DNA of 64,000 bases from Agromyces soli (GCF_022811605.1 NZ_CP094533.1:1240001-1304000), one strand, 5' to 3'. Positions 8,751 through 17,850 are shown, counted from the stretch's first letter. A program made the numbers and translations. The notes: generated by a model from the sequence alone, not told the origin.

Positions 8751-10115
8751 CTAGGCGATCACGTCGAGGCCGGTGCCGAGCGGCATCGGTCCGGTGGGGA
8801 CGGGGGTCGGGGCGAGGGCGCGCGCGGGTGCGGCGGCGCGCGGCTCCTCGGCGGGGGCGGCGGTGCGGGCGTCGTCGCCGGCCTGCCGTCCGCCGTCGCG
8901 GTCCTGCGGGGCGAGGTCGAGCGAACCGGCCAGGCCGGCGGCCGCACCGTCGCGGCGGAGGTCGCCGAGCGCCTGCCGCAGCGCCTCGCGGCCCGCGTCG
9001 CTCGGAGCGTGCAGCTCGACGCGCACGTGCCCGTCGGCGCCGACGACGGCCCGCACGGTTACCGGGCCGAACTCCTCGGGTGCGACGCGCACCGACACGA
9101 GGTGCTCCCCGGGTCCGCGGCGGGCGAGCGAGACGAGGTGGCCCCCGAGCTGCTCGGCGAGCGCTGGCGCGGTCGCGGCGGATGCCCCGGCCGGGGCCGC
9201 GGCGGGCGCCGTCGGTGCGGTGGCCGCCGCGGGCGAGCTCGGCGCGGATGCCGCGAGCGCCGCGACCCCGTCTCCCGTCGCCGCCGTCGCCGCCGCCGGC
9301 GTCGCCGGGACGGGCGCGGGCGCGGGCGCGGGCGCGGGCGTCGAGGGGCTCGCCGTGCCGGCCGTGGTGGTCGGCACGATGGATGCCTCGTCGGCGAGTG
9401 CGGTTGCCCGCGCGTCGCCTGCGGTCCGGCCCTGGCGCGCGGCTGCGGCGGCGTCGGCGGACGCGCCGCCGCCCGGATCTGCGGACGCCCGTGCGGTGCT
9501 CGAGGCAGCGCGGTCGGCTGCCTCGCCGTCCGCCCCGCCGCCGAGCTCGGAGCCCGGCCCGCCGCCCACCCCCTCGCCGGCGACGCCGTCGGCAGACCCG
9601 CTGGCGGCGACGCCCGGGGCGCTGCCCGCGGCGGTGCCCGGCGTGCTGATCGCGGCCCCGCCGTTCGCGGCCGGACTCGCGGCCGGGCTCGCTGCGGGCG
9701 CGGCCGCGGATGCAGCGGCCGAGGCGAGCGCCGCACCGACCGCGGCGTCGCCGGCGCCCGCACCGCTCGCGGCGAGCGCTTCGGTCTGGACCGGGCCGGG
9801 CTCGGCCGGCGGGAGCGCGAGCCCGGGGTCCGCAGTGGGAGCCGGGGCGGGCGCCGTCGGCGCGAAGGCCGCGGGGAGTGCAGCGGCGACGGTCGCCTCG
9901 AGGACGGCCTCGCTCGCCGGCTGCTGCGCGGTGCCGCCGTCGGGCATCGTGCCGGTTCCGGGGCCGGTGCTCGAGGCATCCGGCTGCGGTGCGGTGCCCG
10001 CGATCCCCGCGAGCGCGGCCGCGAAGCCCCCGTCCCCGTTCGACGCGGTACCGCTCGCGCCGCTTGCCCGCGCGGCGGGCGCGGGCGCGGGGAGCGCGGG
10101 GGCGATCGCGGTCAT
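8751..10115 (-). CDS. fliK: Flagellar hook-length control protein FliK
   Basis: 454 aa, extremely Ala/Pro-rich (a flexible molecular ruler) over the first ~330 residues. Only the C-terminal domain is conserved-looking: LVSVRVAPEEFGPVTVRAVV, then VRVELHAPSDAGREALRQAL, matching the Flg_hook (FliK C-terminal) pattern. That domain switches FlhB export specificity when the hook is complete. ATG overlaps the NlpC/P60 stop by 4 nt. Identification rests on the C-terminal motif plus position before flgD-flgE. Confidence 0.88.
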   Translation of the reverse strand: MTAIAPALPAPAPAARASGASGTASNGDGGFAAALAGIAGTAPQPDASSTGPGTGTMPDGGTAQQPASEAVLEATVAAALPAAFAPTAPAPAPTADPGLALPPAEPGPVQTEALAASGAGAGDAAVGAALASAAASAAAPAASPAASPAANGGAAISTPGTAAGSAPGVAASGSADGVAGEGVGGGPGSELGGGADGEAADRAASSTARASADPGGGASADAAAAARQGRTAGDARATALADEASIVPTTTAGTASPSTPAPAPAPAPVPATPAAATAATGDGVAALAASAPSSPAAATAPTAPAAAPAGASAATAPALAEQLGGHLVSLARRGPGEHLVSVRVAPEEFGPVTVRAVVGADGHVRVELHAPSDAGREALRQALGDLRRDGAAAGLAGSLDLAPQDRDGGRQAGDDARTAAPAEEPRAAAPARALAPTPVPTGPMPLGTGLDVIA

Positions 10116-10966
10116 GCGGCGCTCCGGAGGATGGCCTGCAGCTGGGCCGCGGCGACGAGGTCGCCGAGCCCGCCGGCGCCCGGCGCAGCCGTGCCGAGGC
10201 CGGAGCCGAGCGTGCCGAGGCCGGAGCCCAGCCCGCCCGCACTGCCCGCGCCGCCGAGGCCGAGCAGGGCGCTGAGCATGCCCGCCGACCCGAGCCCGTT
10301 GAGCCCGCCGCCCGAGGACGCCAGCAGCGCCTGCAGCTGCGCCGCGACATCCGCACCGCCGAGCGCGCCGGCTCCGGCCGCCGCCGGAGCGGCCGCCGCG
10401 GGCTGCCCGGCATCCGGCACGAGCCGGCGGATCGTCAGCACGTCCGACTCGTCGAGGTAGTTCTTCTGGTATGAGACCGTGCGGCCCTCGTACGGCGCGT
10501 GCACGATCATCCCGTCGCCCGCGTAGATCACGACGTGATCGGCGTTGTTCGTGATGATGAGGTCGCCCGGCTGCGCCTGCGCCATCGACGGCACCTCGAC
10601 GCCGAGATCGGTCTGCAGCGAGACGCGGCGCTCGGCGTCGATGCCGAACTTCGCGAGCACCTGCTGCACGAGGCCCGAGCAGTCGACGCCCGAACGATCG
10701 TTCCCTCCGAGCACGTACGGCACGCCGACCCAGGTCTTCGCCTCGGCGACGAGGTCCTCGCCGGTGACGCCCTGGGCGAGCGATCCGCTCCGGTCGAGCG
10801 AGGCGCCCGAGGCGGCGTTCGCGGCGGTGGCCCCGTTCGCGCCGAGCGCGGCGAGCAGCGCCTGGGCGAAGGCCGTGCCGTCGCTCGCGGCGGCCTGGCG
10901 GCCCTGCAGCGCGGCGACGGTCTGGCTGATCTCCTGCATGCGGGCGACGGCGTCGACGGCGGCCAT
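10112..10966 (-). CDS. NlpC/P60 peptidase in flagellar operon (FlgJ-like role)
   Basis: 284 aa. Residues ~68-190 form an NlpC/P60 cysteine peptidase with Cys96 in VDCSGLVQ, His144 in DHVVIYAG and a further His156. The N-terminal 60 residues are helical and Ala-rich; the last ~90 residues are Gly/Ala-rich low complexity. No Sec signal is seen. Between fliJ and fliK it probably opens peptidoglycan for the rod, replacing the muramidase domain of proteobacterial FlgJ. ATG at 10966 overlaps the fliJ stop by 1 nt; GTG at 10969 is an alternative start. Confidence 0.88.
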   Translation of the reverse strand: MAAVDAVARMQEISQTVAALQGRQAAASDGTAFAQALLAALGANGATAANAASGASLDRSGSLAQGVTGEDLVAEAKTWVGVPYVLGGNDRSGVDCSGLVQQVLAKFGIDAERRVSLQTDLGVEVPSMAQAQPGDLIITNNADHVVIYAGDGMIVHAPYEGRTVSYQKNYLDESDVLTIRRLVPDAGQPAAAAPAAAGAGALGGADVAAQLQALLASSGGGLNGLGSAGMLSALLGLGGAGSAGGLGSGLGTLGSGLGTAAPGAGGLGDLVAAAQLQAILRSAA

Positions 10967-11388
10967 CACTCCTCCCCTCCGCGGGCTCTGCGCCCGTTCG
11001 CGATCTCGTCCAGTCGGTTCTGCTCGACGCGCAGCTCGGTCCCGAGCTCGGCCTCGACGTGCGCGGCCTCCATGCGCTCGAGGGTGCGCACGCGGCGGCG
11101 CGCCTCGTCGTGCGTCAGCTTCGCCTCGTCGACCTCGGCCTCGAGCAGCGTGCTCGCGGCGAGGAGCTCGGCGAGCATCGCCTCGCTCGAGGCGCGCGCC
11201 GCGGCGATCGCGCGCAGCGTCTCGAGCTGCGTGCCCGGCTCCCCGTACGCGGAGAGCTCGCGTCGCGCCCGGGCGCGCAGGGCCTCGCTGTCGCGCAGCT
11301 TCGCCGTGCGCGAGGCGAGCACGCTCGCCGTGCGCTCCTCCTGCACCCGCCGCACCCGCAGCAGGCCGTCCAAGCGGAATCCCTTCAT
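10966..11388 (-). CDS. fliJ: Flagellar export chaperone FliJ (putative)
   Basis: 140-aa, highly charged, almost entirely alpha-helical/coiled-coil protein following fliI by a 4-nt overlap. The N-terminus MKGFRLDGLLRVRRVQEERT is the FliJ-like pattern. FliJ forms the stalk of the FliHI ATPase complex. Identification is mostly by coiled-coil character, size and position, because FliJ is poorly conserved. The ATG at 11388 is chosen for the ATGA overlap with fliI. Confidence 0.85.
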   Translation of the reverse strand: MKGFRLDGLLRVRRVQEERTASVLASRTAKLRDSEALRARARRELSAYGEPGTQLETLRAIAAARASSEAMLAELLAASTLLEAEVDEAKLTHDEARRRVRTLERMEAAHVEAELGTELRVEQNRLDEIANGRRARGGEE

Positions 11389-12701
11389 GCCGCGGCACCT
11401 CCGATCGCACCGACGAGTGCCGCGAGCGCGGCGGTGGTCTGCTCCAGCGGCGTCGACTCGCCGAGGCGCTGCCCGAGGAACGCGTCGATCGCGTGCTCGT
11501 TCGCGAGCGCCGCGTCGACGAGCGGGTTCGCGCCGGGCTGGTATGCGCCGACGTCGATGAGGTCCTGCGCCTGGGTGCGCGCGGCGAGGGCGCGGCGCAG
11601 GGCGGCGGCGTCGGCGAGCTCCGCGGGCGGGGTGATCCGGCCGGCGACGCGGGAGACCGAGCCGAGCACGTCGACCGCGGGGTAGCGGCCGGCCACGGCG
11701 ATCCGGCGATCGAGCACGACGTGCCCGTCGAGCAGCGACCTGGCCTGGTCGGCGATGGGCTCGTTGTGGTCGTCGCCGTCGACGAGCACCGTGTAGAGGC
11801 CGGTGACCGAGCCGCTCGTGCCGGCGCCGGCGCGCTCGAGGAGTCGCGCGAGCAGGGCGAACGTCGAGGGCGGGTAACCGCGGGTCGCGGGCGGTTCGCC
11901 GGCCGAGAGGCCCACCTCGCGCTGCGCCATGGCGACGCGGGTGAGGGAGTCCATCATGAGCACGACGTGCGCACCGCGCTCGCGCTCGTGCTCGGCGATG
12001 CGGGTGGCGAGCTGCGCGGCGCGCAGTCGCATCGGGGCCGGCTCGTCGGCCGTCGCCACGACGACCACCGAGCGGGCGAGGCCGGCGGGGCCGAGGTCGT
12101 CCTCGAGGAACTCGCGCACCTCGCGGCCGCGCTCGCCGATGAGCGCGATGACCGAGACCTCGGCCTCGGAGCCGCGGGCGATCATCGACAGCAGGGTCGA
12201 CTTGCCGACGCCCGAGCCTGCGAAGAGGCCGAGCCGCTGGCCGCGGCCGAGCGGCACGAGCGCGTCGAGCACGCGCACCCCGGTCTGCAGCCGGCGGTCG
12301 ATGCGGGCGCGGTCGAGCGGCGGGGGCGAGGGATGCCGGAGCGGCACCTGCGCCTCGGCGCGGATCGGCCCGCGGCCGTCGATGGGTCGGCCGAGCCCGT
12401 CGATCACGCGGCCGAGGAGGCCACGGCCGACGGGGGCGGTCGCGGTGCCCGCGACGCGGTGCACGGGCAGGCCGACGGCGGGGGCGTCGAGCGGGGTGAG
12501 CAGCATGCACGAGGCCGCGCCCGGCCGCACGGCGACGACCTCCGCGGAGGCGCCGCCGAGCTCGACGACCTCGCCCACCGCGAGCGGCAGCCCCTCGACC
12601 TCGAGCGCGAGACCGACGGCGCTGCGCACCCGGCCGAGGCGGGCGGGCCGTGCCGCGTCCAGCGCTGAGCGGAAGGCCGGGGCGTCGAGGAGCGTCGTCA
12701 T
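11385..12701 (-). CDS. fliI: Flagellum-specific ATPase FliI
   Basis: 438-aa hexameric ATPase of the flagellar type III export apparatus. Walker A is in LFAGSGVGKSTLLSM, Walker B in HVVLMMDSLTRVAMAQREVG, and the C-terminal region carries FliI/YscN hallmarks (ATRGYPPSTFALLARLLERAG, VLDRRIAVAGRYPAVDVLGS). Overlaps fliH and fliJ by 4 nt each. Confidence 0.97.
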   Translation of the reverse strand: MTTLLDAPAFRSALDAARPARLGRVRSAVGLALEVEGLPLAVGEVVELGGASAEVVAVRPGAASCMLLTPLDAPAVGLPVHRVAGTATAPVGRGLLGRVIDGLGRPIDGRGPIRAEAQVPLRHPSPPPLDRARIDRRLQTGVRVLDALVPLGRGQRLGLFAGSGVGKSTLLSMIARGSEAEVSVIALIGERGREVREFLEDDLGPAGLARSVVVVATADEPAPMRLRAAQLATRIAEHERERGAHVVLMMDSLTRVAMAQREVGLSAGEPPATRGYPPSTFALLARLLERAGAGTSGSVTGLYTVLVDGDDHNEPIADQARSLLDGHVVLDRRIAVAGRYPAVDVLGSVSRVAGRITPPAELADAAALRRALAARTQAQDLIDVGAYQPGANPLVDAALANEHAIDAFLGQRLGESTPLEQTTAALAALVGAIGGAAA

Positions 12702-13300
12702 CGCGACTCCCGGATGGCACGGCGGGCCCGGTCGAGGGCCGCGGAGATGCGGGCGTCGACGAGCCCATCCGGCAGCTCCGCGACGGCGTCCGCCTCGCCC
12801 AGGGCGGCGTCGGCGACGAGCTCGACGTGCTCGGGGGCCGCGGCGGCGACGCGGGCGAGGGCGGCGGGATGCATCCGCACCCGCGTGACGAGCGCCGTGT
12901 CGTCGTGGTCGAGCGCCCGGTCGAGGGCCGCCCGGGCCGCGCCGTCCGGGTCTGCGGCGAGCTCGGCGCCGAGCAGCGTCTCGGCGAGGGCGAGCGCGCC
13001 CTCCGCGAACTGCCGCTCGGCCGCGGCGAGCACCGGAAGGGCCGCCGCCTCGAGCGCCGTGCGGGCGCGCACGAGCGCCTCGATCGCAGCCCGGTGCTCG
13101 GCGTCGCGGCGCGCCTCTCGTTCGGCGGCCTGCGCGGCGATCGCCGTCAGCAGCTCCTCGCGCTCGGCCTCGGTGCGTCGGCGGGCGGCCGCGAGGCCCT
13201 GCGCGTAGCCGCGCTCCTCGGCCGCGGCATCCGCCTCGCCCTGGCGACCGATGCGCGGGAAGTCGATCGTGCCGAAGGCGGCCTCACGAGACGAACTCAT
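12698..13300 (-). CDS. fliH: Flagellar assembly protein FliH
   Basis: 200-aa helical regulator of FliI. An Ala/Glu-rich coiled coil spans about residues 20-110, and a globular C-terminal half (ALAETLLGAELAADPDGAARAAL) resembles FliH/YscL. It overlaps the end of fliG by 17 nt, unusually long for this operon, and fliI by 4 nt. Assigned by composition and position as well as motif. Confidence 0.88.
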   Translation of the reverse strand: MSSSREAAFGTIDFPRIGRQGEADAAAEERGYAQGLAAARRRTEAEREELLTAIAAQAAEREARRDAEHRAAIEALVRARTALEAAALPVLAAAERQFAEGALALAETLLGAELAADPDGAARAALDRALDHDDTALVTRVRMHPAALARVAAAAPEHVELVADAALGEADAVAELPDGLVDARISAALDRARRAIRESR

Positions 13301-14300
13301 CGGCGTCCCCTCGCTGCACGGTGATGCGGCCCTCCTCGGCGAGCTCGCGGATGATGCGCACGAGCTCGGAGCGCGCCTCCTCGACCTGCGAGACGCGCAC
13401 CTGCCCGAGCAGCTCGACCTCGGAGCCGAGCAGCTCGCGGTTGCGCTCCGAGAGGTTGGCGCGGATCTTCTCCTCGACGGCGGCGGGCGCCCCGCGGAGG
13501 GCGAGGGCGAGCACGCCCATGTCGATGCCGCGCACGATGAGCTGCACGTCGCGGTCCTCGAAGCGCACCAGGTCGGTGAAGGTCAGCAGTCGGCTGCGCA
13601 CCTCGGCGGCGAGCTCGGGGTTGCGCTGCTCGAGCGCCTCCAGCACCGCCTTCTCGGTCGCGACGGGCGCGCGGTTGATGATGTCGACGAGCGGCTGCAC
13701 GCCGCCGGTCACCTCGGCGGCGCTGCGCGGCGAGATCATGGAGGCGGCGCGCGACTTCAGCACCTGGGAGACGATGGCCACGGCGGCGGGCGTCGCGCTC
13801 GACAGCCCGGCGATGCACTCGGCGACGTCGGCCCGACGCACGTCGGGCAGCGCCGCGAGGATGTTCGAAGCCTGCGGGGTGCGCAGGTGGGTGAGCACGA
13901 GTGCGACCGTCTCGGCCATCTCGGCCTCGAGCAGCGAGATGACCTGGGCGGGCTCGGCCGCGTCGAGGAACTCGAAGGAGCGCCCGGCGAGCGAGGAGGC
14001 GACGCGGTTCATCACACCGGTGGCGCGCTCGCTGCCGAAGGAGGACTCGAGCAGCCCCTCCGCGACGTCGAGGCCGCCGCGGGCCGCGAGGCGGCCGCGC
14101 ATGGCGAGCTCGTGGAACTCGGCGATCGCGTGGTCCGCGGCGTCGAGGTCCACGCGCTGCAGCCGGATGATCTCGGCGGCGATCTCCTCCGCCTCGGTCT
14201 CGCTGAACTCCTTCAGCAGCGCGGCCGCCTGGTCGCGCTCGAGGTTCATCAGCACGAGGGCGACCTTCTGGGCACCCGTCATCGTCGCGGCGTCGTTCAC
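13284..14300 (-). CDS. fliG: Flagellar motor switch protein FliG
   Basis: 338-aa C-ring rotor protein. N-terminal MTGAQKVALVLMNLERDQAAALLKEF, a middle domain with ILAALPDVRRADVAECIAGL, and the C-terminal torque region with the charged ridge (LVRFEDRDVQLIVRGIDMGV and LSERNRELL) are all present. It couples stator motion to rotation and binds FliF. ATGA overlap with fliF. Confidence 0.97.
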   Translation of the reverse strand: MNDAATMTGAQKVALVLMNLERDQAAALLKEFSETEAEEIAAEIIRLQRVDLDAADHAIAEFHELAMRGRLAARGGLDVAEGLLESSFGSERATGVMNRVASSLAGRSFEFLDAAEPAQVISLLEAEMAETVALVLTHLRTPQASNILAALPDVRRADVAECIAGLSSATPAAVAIVSQVLKSRAASMISPRSAAEVTGGVQPLVDIINRAPVATEKAVLEALEQRNPELAAEVRSRLLTFTDLVRFEDRDVQLIVRGIDMGVLALALRGAPAAVEEKIRANLSERNRELLGSEVELLGQVRVSQVEEARSELVRIIRELAEEGRITVQRGDADEFVS

Positions 14301-15865
14301 CCGGCGCTCCGATCATCGAGCATGGCGCGCAGCAGCTTCGCGGTGCGCTCGGGGTCCTGCTGGGCCATCCGGGCGATGTCGCTGCGGCGGCTCTCGGCCG
14401 GGTCGGGGCCGATCGGCTCCGTCGGCGCGTCGAGGGCGATGGGCTCGGGCGCCGACTCGAGCACCTGCGTGTAGTGCGGCACGGCCTCCTCGAGCTCGAG
14501 GGGCTCGCGGCGCGGGCGCAGGCGGCGGGCGATGATGATCGCGCCGACGACGCCGACGACGAGGGTCACGAGGGCGATGGCGCCCCAGCGGATGAGCTCG
14601 GCGATGCGGTCCTGCTCGGCCTGCGCCTCGGCGGAGCGCAGCGCCTCGGTGGCCCGCTCGGAGTCGGCTGTGCTGAAGTCGACGAGCTCGACGTTCACGG
14701 CGTCGCCGCGCTGCCGGTCGATGCCCGCCGCGGCGGCGACGAGGTCCTGGATCGCGTTCGAGGAGAGCCCCTTCGCCGCGGTGCGGTCGATCGCGACGGA
14801 CACGGTCTGCCTCGCGACGGCGCCGGCCGGGATGCTGCGGGTCTCGGTGACCTTGTCGACGGCGTTGTTCTGCACCCGCTGCTCGGAAGTGTACGTGCCG
14901 TCACCGCCGGCGCCGCCCGGCACCGCGATGTTGTCGGGGCCGAGCACACCGGCCTGGGCGCCGCCCGTGCCGGTGTAGGTCTCGGTGTTCACGGACTCGT
15001 TCAGCGCCGGCGTCTCCTCCGTGCCCTCGAAGCGCTCGGTGGTGACCTCGGCGGACTCGTCGCTGATCGTCGCGGCGACGGCCACGCTGGAGTTGCCGGA
15101 GCCCACGATCCGGTCGAGCATCTGCTGGACGGCCGTGGTGGTGCGGGTCTCGTAGTCGGCCGCGCGGCTCTCGGCCCCGCCCGAGGCGCCGACGCCGACC
15201 GCGGACAGCACGTTGCCGTTCGCGTCGACGACGGCGACGTCCTCGGCCTTCATGCCCTCGACCGCGGCGCTCGTGAGGTGGGTGATCGCGTTCACCTGGG
15301 TGGTCGAGAGCGTCGTGCCGGCGTCGGTCTCGACGAAGACGGATGCCGTCGGGTCGACCTTCTCGGAGACGAACACGGTCTCCTCGGGCAGCGCGAGCTG
15401 CACGGAGGCCGAGCGCACGCCCTTCATCGCCTTGATCGTCGAGGCGAGCTCGCCCTCGATGGCGCGCTTGTACGTCACCGACTGCTGGAACGAGGAGGTC
15501 GTCATGCCGAGGTCGTCGAGCAGCGCGTAGCCGCCGCCATCGGAATTCGCCGGGAGGCCGGCCGAGGCCGCCTTGATGCGCTCCTCGTAGACGACCTGCT
15601 CGGGCACGAGCACCGTGGTGCCGCCGTCGGCGAGCTCGTAGGGCACGTTGCCCGAGCGCAGCTGCTCGACGACGGCGCTCGCGTCGGAGCCGGACAGCCC
15701 GCTGAACAGCGGCGTGTACGACGGCTTCGTGAGCCAGGCGGCGAGGCCGACGACGCCGAGCACGAGCAGGCCGACCGCGAGCACGGCGAGCACCCGCTGC
15801 GCGGTGCTGAAGCCGCCGACGAACGCGCCGATCCGCGCGAGCCCGGCCTTGACGGGGGCGGGCAT
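14297..15865 (-). CDS. fliF: Flagellar MS-ring protein FliF
   Basis: 522 aa with a transmembrane helix near residues 25-47 (VLAVLAVGLLVLGVVGLAAW), then the YscJ/FliF secretin-like domain (YTPLFSGLSGSDASAVVEQL and VRSASVQLALPEETVF), a central beta-collar region, and a second TM near residue 425-445. The C-terminal cytoplasmic tail would bind FliG. It forms the basal-body ring on which export and motor assemble. Stop overlaps fliG by 4 nt. Confidence 0.96.
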   Translation of the reverse strand: MPAPVKAGLARIGAFVGGFSTAQRVLAVLAVGLLVLGVVGLAAWLTKPSYTPLFSGLSGSDASAVVEQLRSGNVPYELADGGTTVLVPEQVVYEERIKAASAGLPANSDGGGYALLDDLGMTTSSFQQSVTYKRAIEGELASTIKAMKGVRSASVQLALPEETVFVSEKVDPTASVFVETDAGTTLSTTQVNAITHLTSAAVEGMKAEDVAVVDANGNVLSAVGVGASGGAESRAADYETRTTTAVQQMLDRIVGSGNSSVAVAATISDESAEVTTERFEGTEETPALNESVNTETYTGTGGAQAGVLGPDNIAVPGGAGGDGTYTSEQRVQNNAVDKVTETRSIPAGAVARQTVSVAIDRTAAKGLSSNAIQDLVAAAAGIDRQRGDAVNVELVDFSTADSERATEALRSAEAQAEQDRIAELIRWGAIALVTLVVGVVGAIIIARRLRPRREPLELEEAVPHYTQVLESAPEPIALDAPTEPIGPDPAESRRSDIARMAQQDPERTAKLLRAMLDDRSAG

Positions 15866-16191
15866 CAGGCCTGCATCCGCATGATCTCGTTGAACGCCTC
15901 GACGCCCTTGTTGCGCACGGCGGCGACGAGCTCGAGCGTGACCGCCGCGCGCGAGGACGCGAGGGTGGCCTGGTGGATGTCGGTGAGGTCGCCGGTGACG
16001 GCCTTCAGCGCGAGCGTCTTCGACTCGGCCTGCAGCGCCTGCGCGCCGTCGACGGCACCGAGCACGCCCGCGAAGGCCGCGCCGCCGGTGCCCGTGGCCC
16101 CGGCCGTGGTGGTCGCGTCGGGTTCGAGGTAGCCGCTCTGGGCCACAGCCTGCACGCCGGCCTGGACGCCGTTCACTCCGGGGATGGGCAT
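15865..16191 (-). CDS. fliE: Flagellar hook-basal body complex protein FliE
   Basis: 108-aa rod adaptor linking the MS ring to FlgB. The C-terminal helix AVTLELVAAVRNKGVEAFNEIMRMQA is the FliE signature. The N-terminal half is Gly/Ala-rich. ATG at 16191 shares one base with the flgC stop (TGATG), and its own stop shares one base with the fliF start. Confidence 0.94.
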   Translation of the reverse strand: MPIPGVNGVQAGVQAVAQSGYLEPDATTTAGATGTGGAAFAGVLGAVDGAQALQAESKTLALKAVTGDLTDIHQATLASSRAAVTLELVAAVRNKGVEAFNEIMRMQA

Positions 16192-16583
16192 CAGCTGCGT
16201 CCGATCTGCAGGGCCGACATGTAGGTCTCGCGGGCCCGGTCGACGACCGCGGCGTTCGCCTGGTAGCCGCGCTGCGCCATGATCAGCGAGCCCATCTGGC
16301 TGGACAGGTCGATGTCCGGGTACCGCACGTAGCCCTCCGCGTCGGCGAGCGGGTGCGCCGGCTCGTAGACCATGCGGCCCTCGGCGTCCCCGTACGCGGC
16401 GCCCTGCACGTACACGCCGGAGGTGCCCTCGCCGGCCTGGGCGATGACGTAGCGCGCCTGGAAGGCGTCGCCGTTCGTGGGCGTCGCCGTGTTGATGTTG
16501 GCGAGGTTGTCCGAGACCGCGTCGAGCCACTTGCGGTGCACGGTCAGAGCGGAGCCGGCGATGCCGATCGCGTCGAAGGTCAT
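16191..16583 (-). CDS. flgC: Flagellar basal-body rod protein FlgC
   Basis: 130-aa proximal rod subunit. Seen: the N-terminal rod helix GIAGSALTVHRKWLDAVSDN with LANINT, and the C-terminal helix SLIMAQRGYQANAAVVDRAR. Order flgB-flgC-fliE is the conserved rod gene set. Confidence 0.96.
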   Translation of the reverse strand: MTFDAIGIAGSALTVHRKWLDAVSDNLANINTATPTNGDAFQARYVIAQAGEGTSGVYVQGAAYGDAEGRMVYEPAHPLADAEGYVRYPDIDLSSQMGSLIMAQRGYQANAAVVDRARETYMSALQIGRS

Positions 16584-16596
16584 GGGGTCCCCCGGG

Positions 16597-16941
16597 TCAT
16601 CCGTTGGTGCGCATCGCGGTGCGCAGAGAGGTGAACTGGCCGTTCGCGGCCTGCGCCGCGAACTGGTACCGCAGCACGGTGTCGATGTTCGACAGCGTCT
16701 CGGTGTCGAGGTTGACGTTGTTGCCGTTGAGCTTCGTCGGCTCGAGCGAGTTCTGGGTGGTCGCGCGCACGCGTCCGTCGCCGGCCTCGATGGAGGCGGC
16801 CAGGGCGTCCTCGAACTGGACGCGCTTGGCCGTGTAGAACGGCGTGTTCACGTTCGCGATGTTGTTCGCGATCGCCCGTTGGCGCTCGGCGAGGCCGTCG
16901 AGCGCGCTCGCGAGGGCGAGCGAGGAGACGGATTCGAGCAC
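16597..16941 (-). CDS. flgB: Flagellar basal-body rod protein FlgB
   Basis: 114-aa proximal rod subunit with the Dc-type N-terminus (LAERQRAIANNIANVNTPFY) and C-terminal helix (TVLRYQFAAQAANGQF). It is the first gene of the basal-body unit, preceded by its own sigma-28-type promoter at 17009-17044, so it need not depend on read-through from fliC-fliT. Confidence 0.95.
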   Translation of the reverse strand: MLESVSSLALASALDGLAERQRAIANNIANVNTPFYTAKRVQFEDALAASIEAGDGRVRATTQNSLEPTKLNGNNVNLDTETLSNIDTVLRYQFAAQAANGQFTSLRTAMRTNG

Positions 16942-17008
16942 GATCCTCCCAGGGTGCGTGGTGGGGGCCGATCCCTGGCCTCGTCTCGAGCGATCCGTGC
17001 TCGAGGGT

Positions 17009-17044
17009 CACTCTCGGCTGCGGGCGGCGCGACCGTTAGGCGCC
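17009..17044 (-). promoter_or_regulatory. Sigma-28 (FliA) type promoter of flgB
   Basis: On the minus strand: GGCGCCTAACGG, then 15 nt, then CCGAGAGTG. The same two blocks at the same 15-nt spacing occur before fliC. It resembles the sigma-28/SigD pattern TAAA-N15-GCCGATAA. The -10 block lies about 70 nt before the flgB ATG. Confidence 0.75.
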
Positions 17045-17045
17045 G

Positions 17046-17065
17046 AGCCCGCGGGAGCGCGGGCT
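17046..17065 (-). terminator. Hairpin at end of fliT-like gene
   Basis: AGCCCGCG, GGAG loop, CGCGGGCT: perfect 8-bp stem that includes two bases of the stop codon at 17064-17066. It sits directly upstream of the flgB promoter and probably separates the two transcription units. No T-run. Confidence 0.55.
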
Positions 17066-17459
17066 AGGCGGTGGCGTCGAGGTAAGCGGGGCGCGGGGCG
17101 GAGGATGCCGCGGCCCCCGCCGCACCGAGCCGGGCGAGCTCGGCGGCGGTGTCGTCGCGGTCGCGGCGCAGCTCGGCGGCGCGCGCGACGATCCGCTCGC
17201 GCACGGCGGCTGCTCGCGCGGCGAGCTCGGCGGGCAAACGGTCGAGTCCCGCGGGCTCGGGGAGTGCGACCGGGCCATCCGCCGCGAGCGCCAGCTCCAG
17301 CTCGTCGAGCCATCGGGCCCAGCCCGCGGGCGGCTCCGAGGCGGCCGCCCCCAATGCGGCCGTCTCCGAGTCGTCCCCTTCCGAGCCGGGCGGCCCGGCG
17401 GGGCTGTCCCGCTCGACCGGGCGTTCCTGCTCGACGGGGCTGGTCGGCTCAGCCGACAC
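17064..17459 (-). CDS. Putative FliT-like flagellar protein
   Basis: 131 aa directly after fliS (11-nt overlap). The first ~50 residues are disordered and acidic. From WARWLDELELAL onward it is helical, with LPAELAARAAAVRERIVARA, a pattern resembling short actinobacterial proteins in the fliT position. FliT normally chaperones FliD and restrains class 2 regulators. The assignment rests on position and helical character; sequence similarity is not certain. Confidence 0.6.
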   Translation of the reverse strand: MSAEPTSPVEQERPVERDSPAGPPGSEGDDSETAALGAAASEPPAGWARWLDELELALAADGPVALPEPAGLDRLPAELAARAAAVRERIVARAAELRRDRDDTAAELARLGAAGAAASSAPRPAYLDATA

Positions 17460-17850
17460 GGGCGACCCCGCCGACCGGCGCGGCGACCGGCATCGCGGCG
17501 GCCTCGTGCCACGCCTGGCGCAGCGGCTCGAGCCGGGCCTGGCACTCGCGGGTGAGCTCCACGTCGCGGGAGATGTTCGCCCGCACGAGCGACTGGTACA
17601 CGTAGTCGTAGATCGCCATGAGCCGGCTCGCGCCGTCCCAGACGCGCACGTCGAGGGTGCGCTGCAGCTCGCTCACGATGTCCTGGGCGTGCAGCAGCTG
17701 CGCGCTCGCCTCGCCCCACTGCTCCGCGAGCTGGGCCTGCTCGGCGCGGTCCAGGTCGAGCAGCAGCCGGTCGTAGAGCATGGTGAGCAGCTGCGCCGGG
17801 CTCGCCGAGAGGATGGCGGTGCGCTGGTAGTCGTTCAGCCGATCGGTCAT
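17449..17850 (-). CDS. fliS: Flagellin chaperone FliS
   Basis: 133-aa helical-bundle chaperone that holds flagellin before export. Typical features: NDYQRTAILSASPAQLLTMLYDRLLLDL near the N-terminus and IYDYVYQSLVRANISRDV in the third helix. 22 nt after fliD, in the conserved fliD-fliS order. Confidence 0.96.
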   Translation of the reverse strand: MTDRLNDYQRTAILSASPAQLLTMLYDRLLLDLDRAEQAQLAEQWGEASAQLLHAQDIVSELQRTLDVRVWDGASRLMAIYDYVYQSLVRANISRDVELTRECQARLEPLRQAWHEAAAMPVAAPVGGVARVG

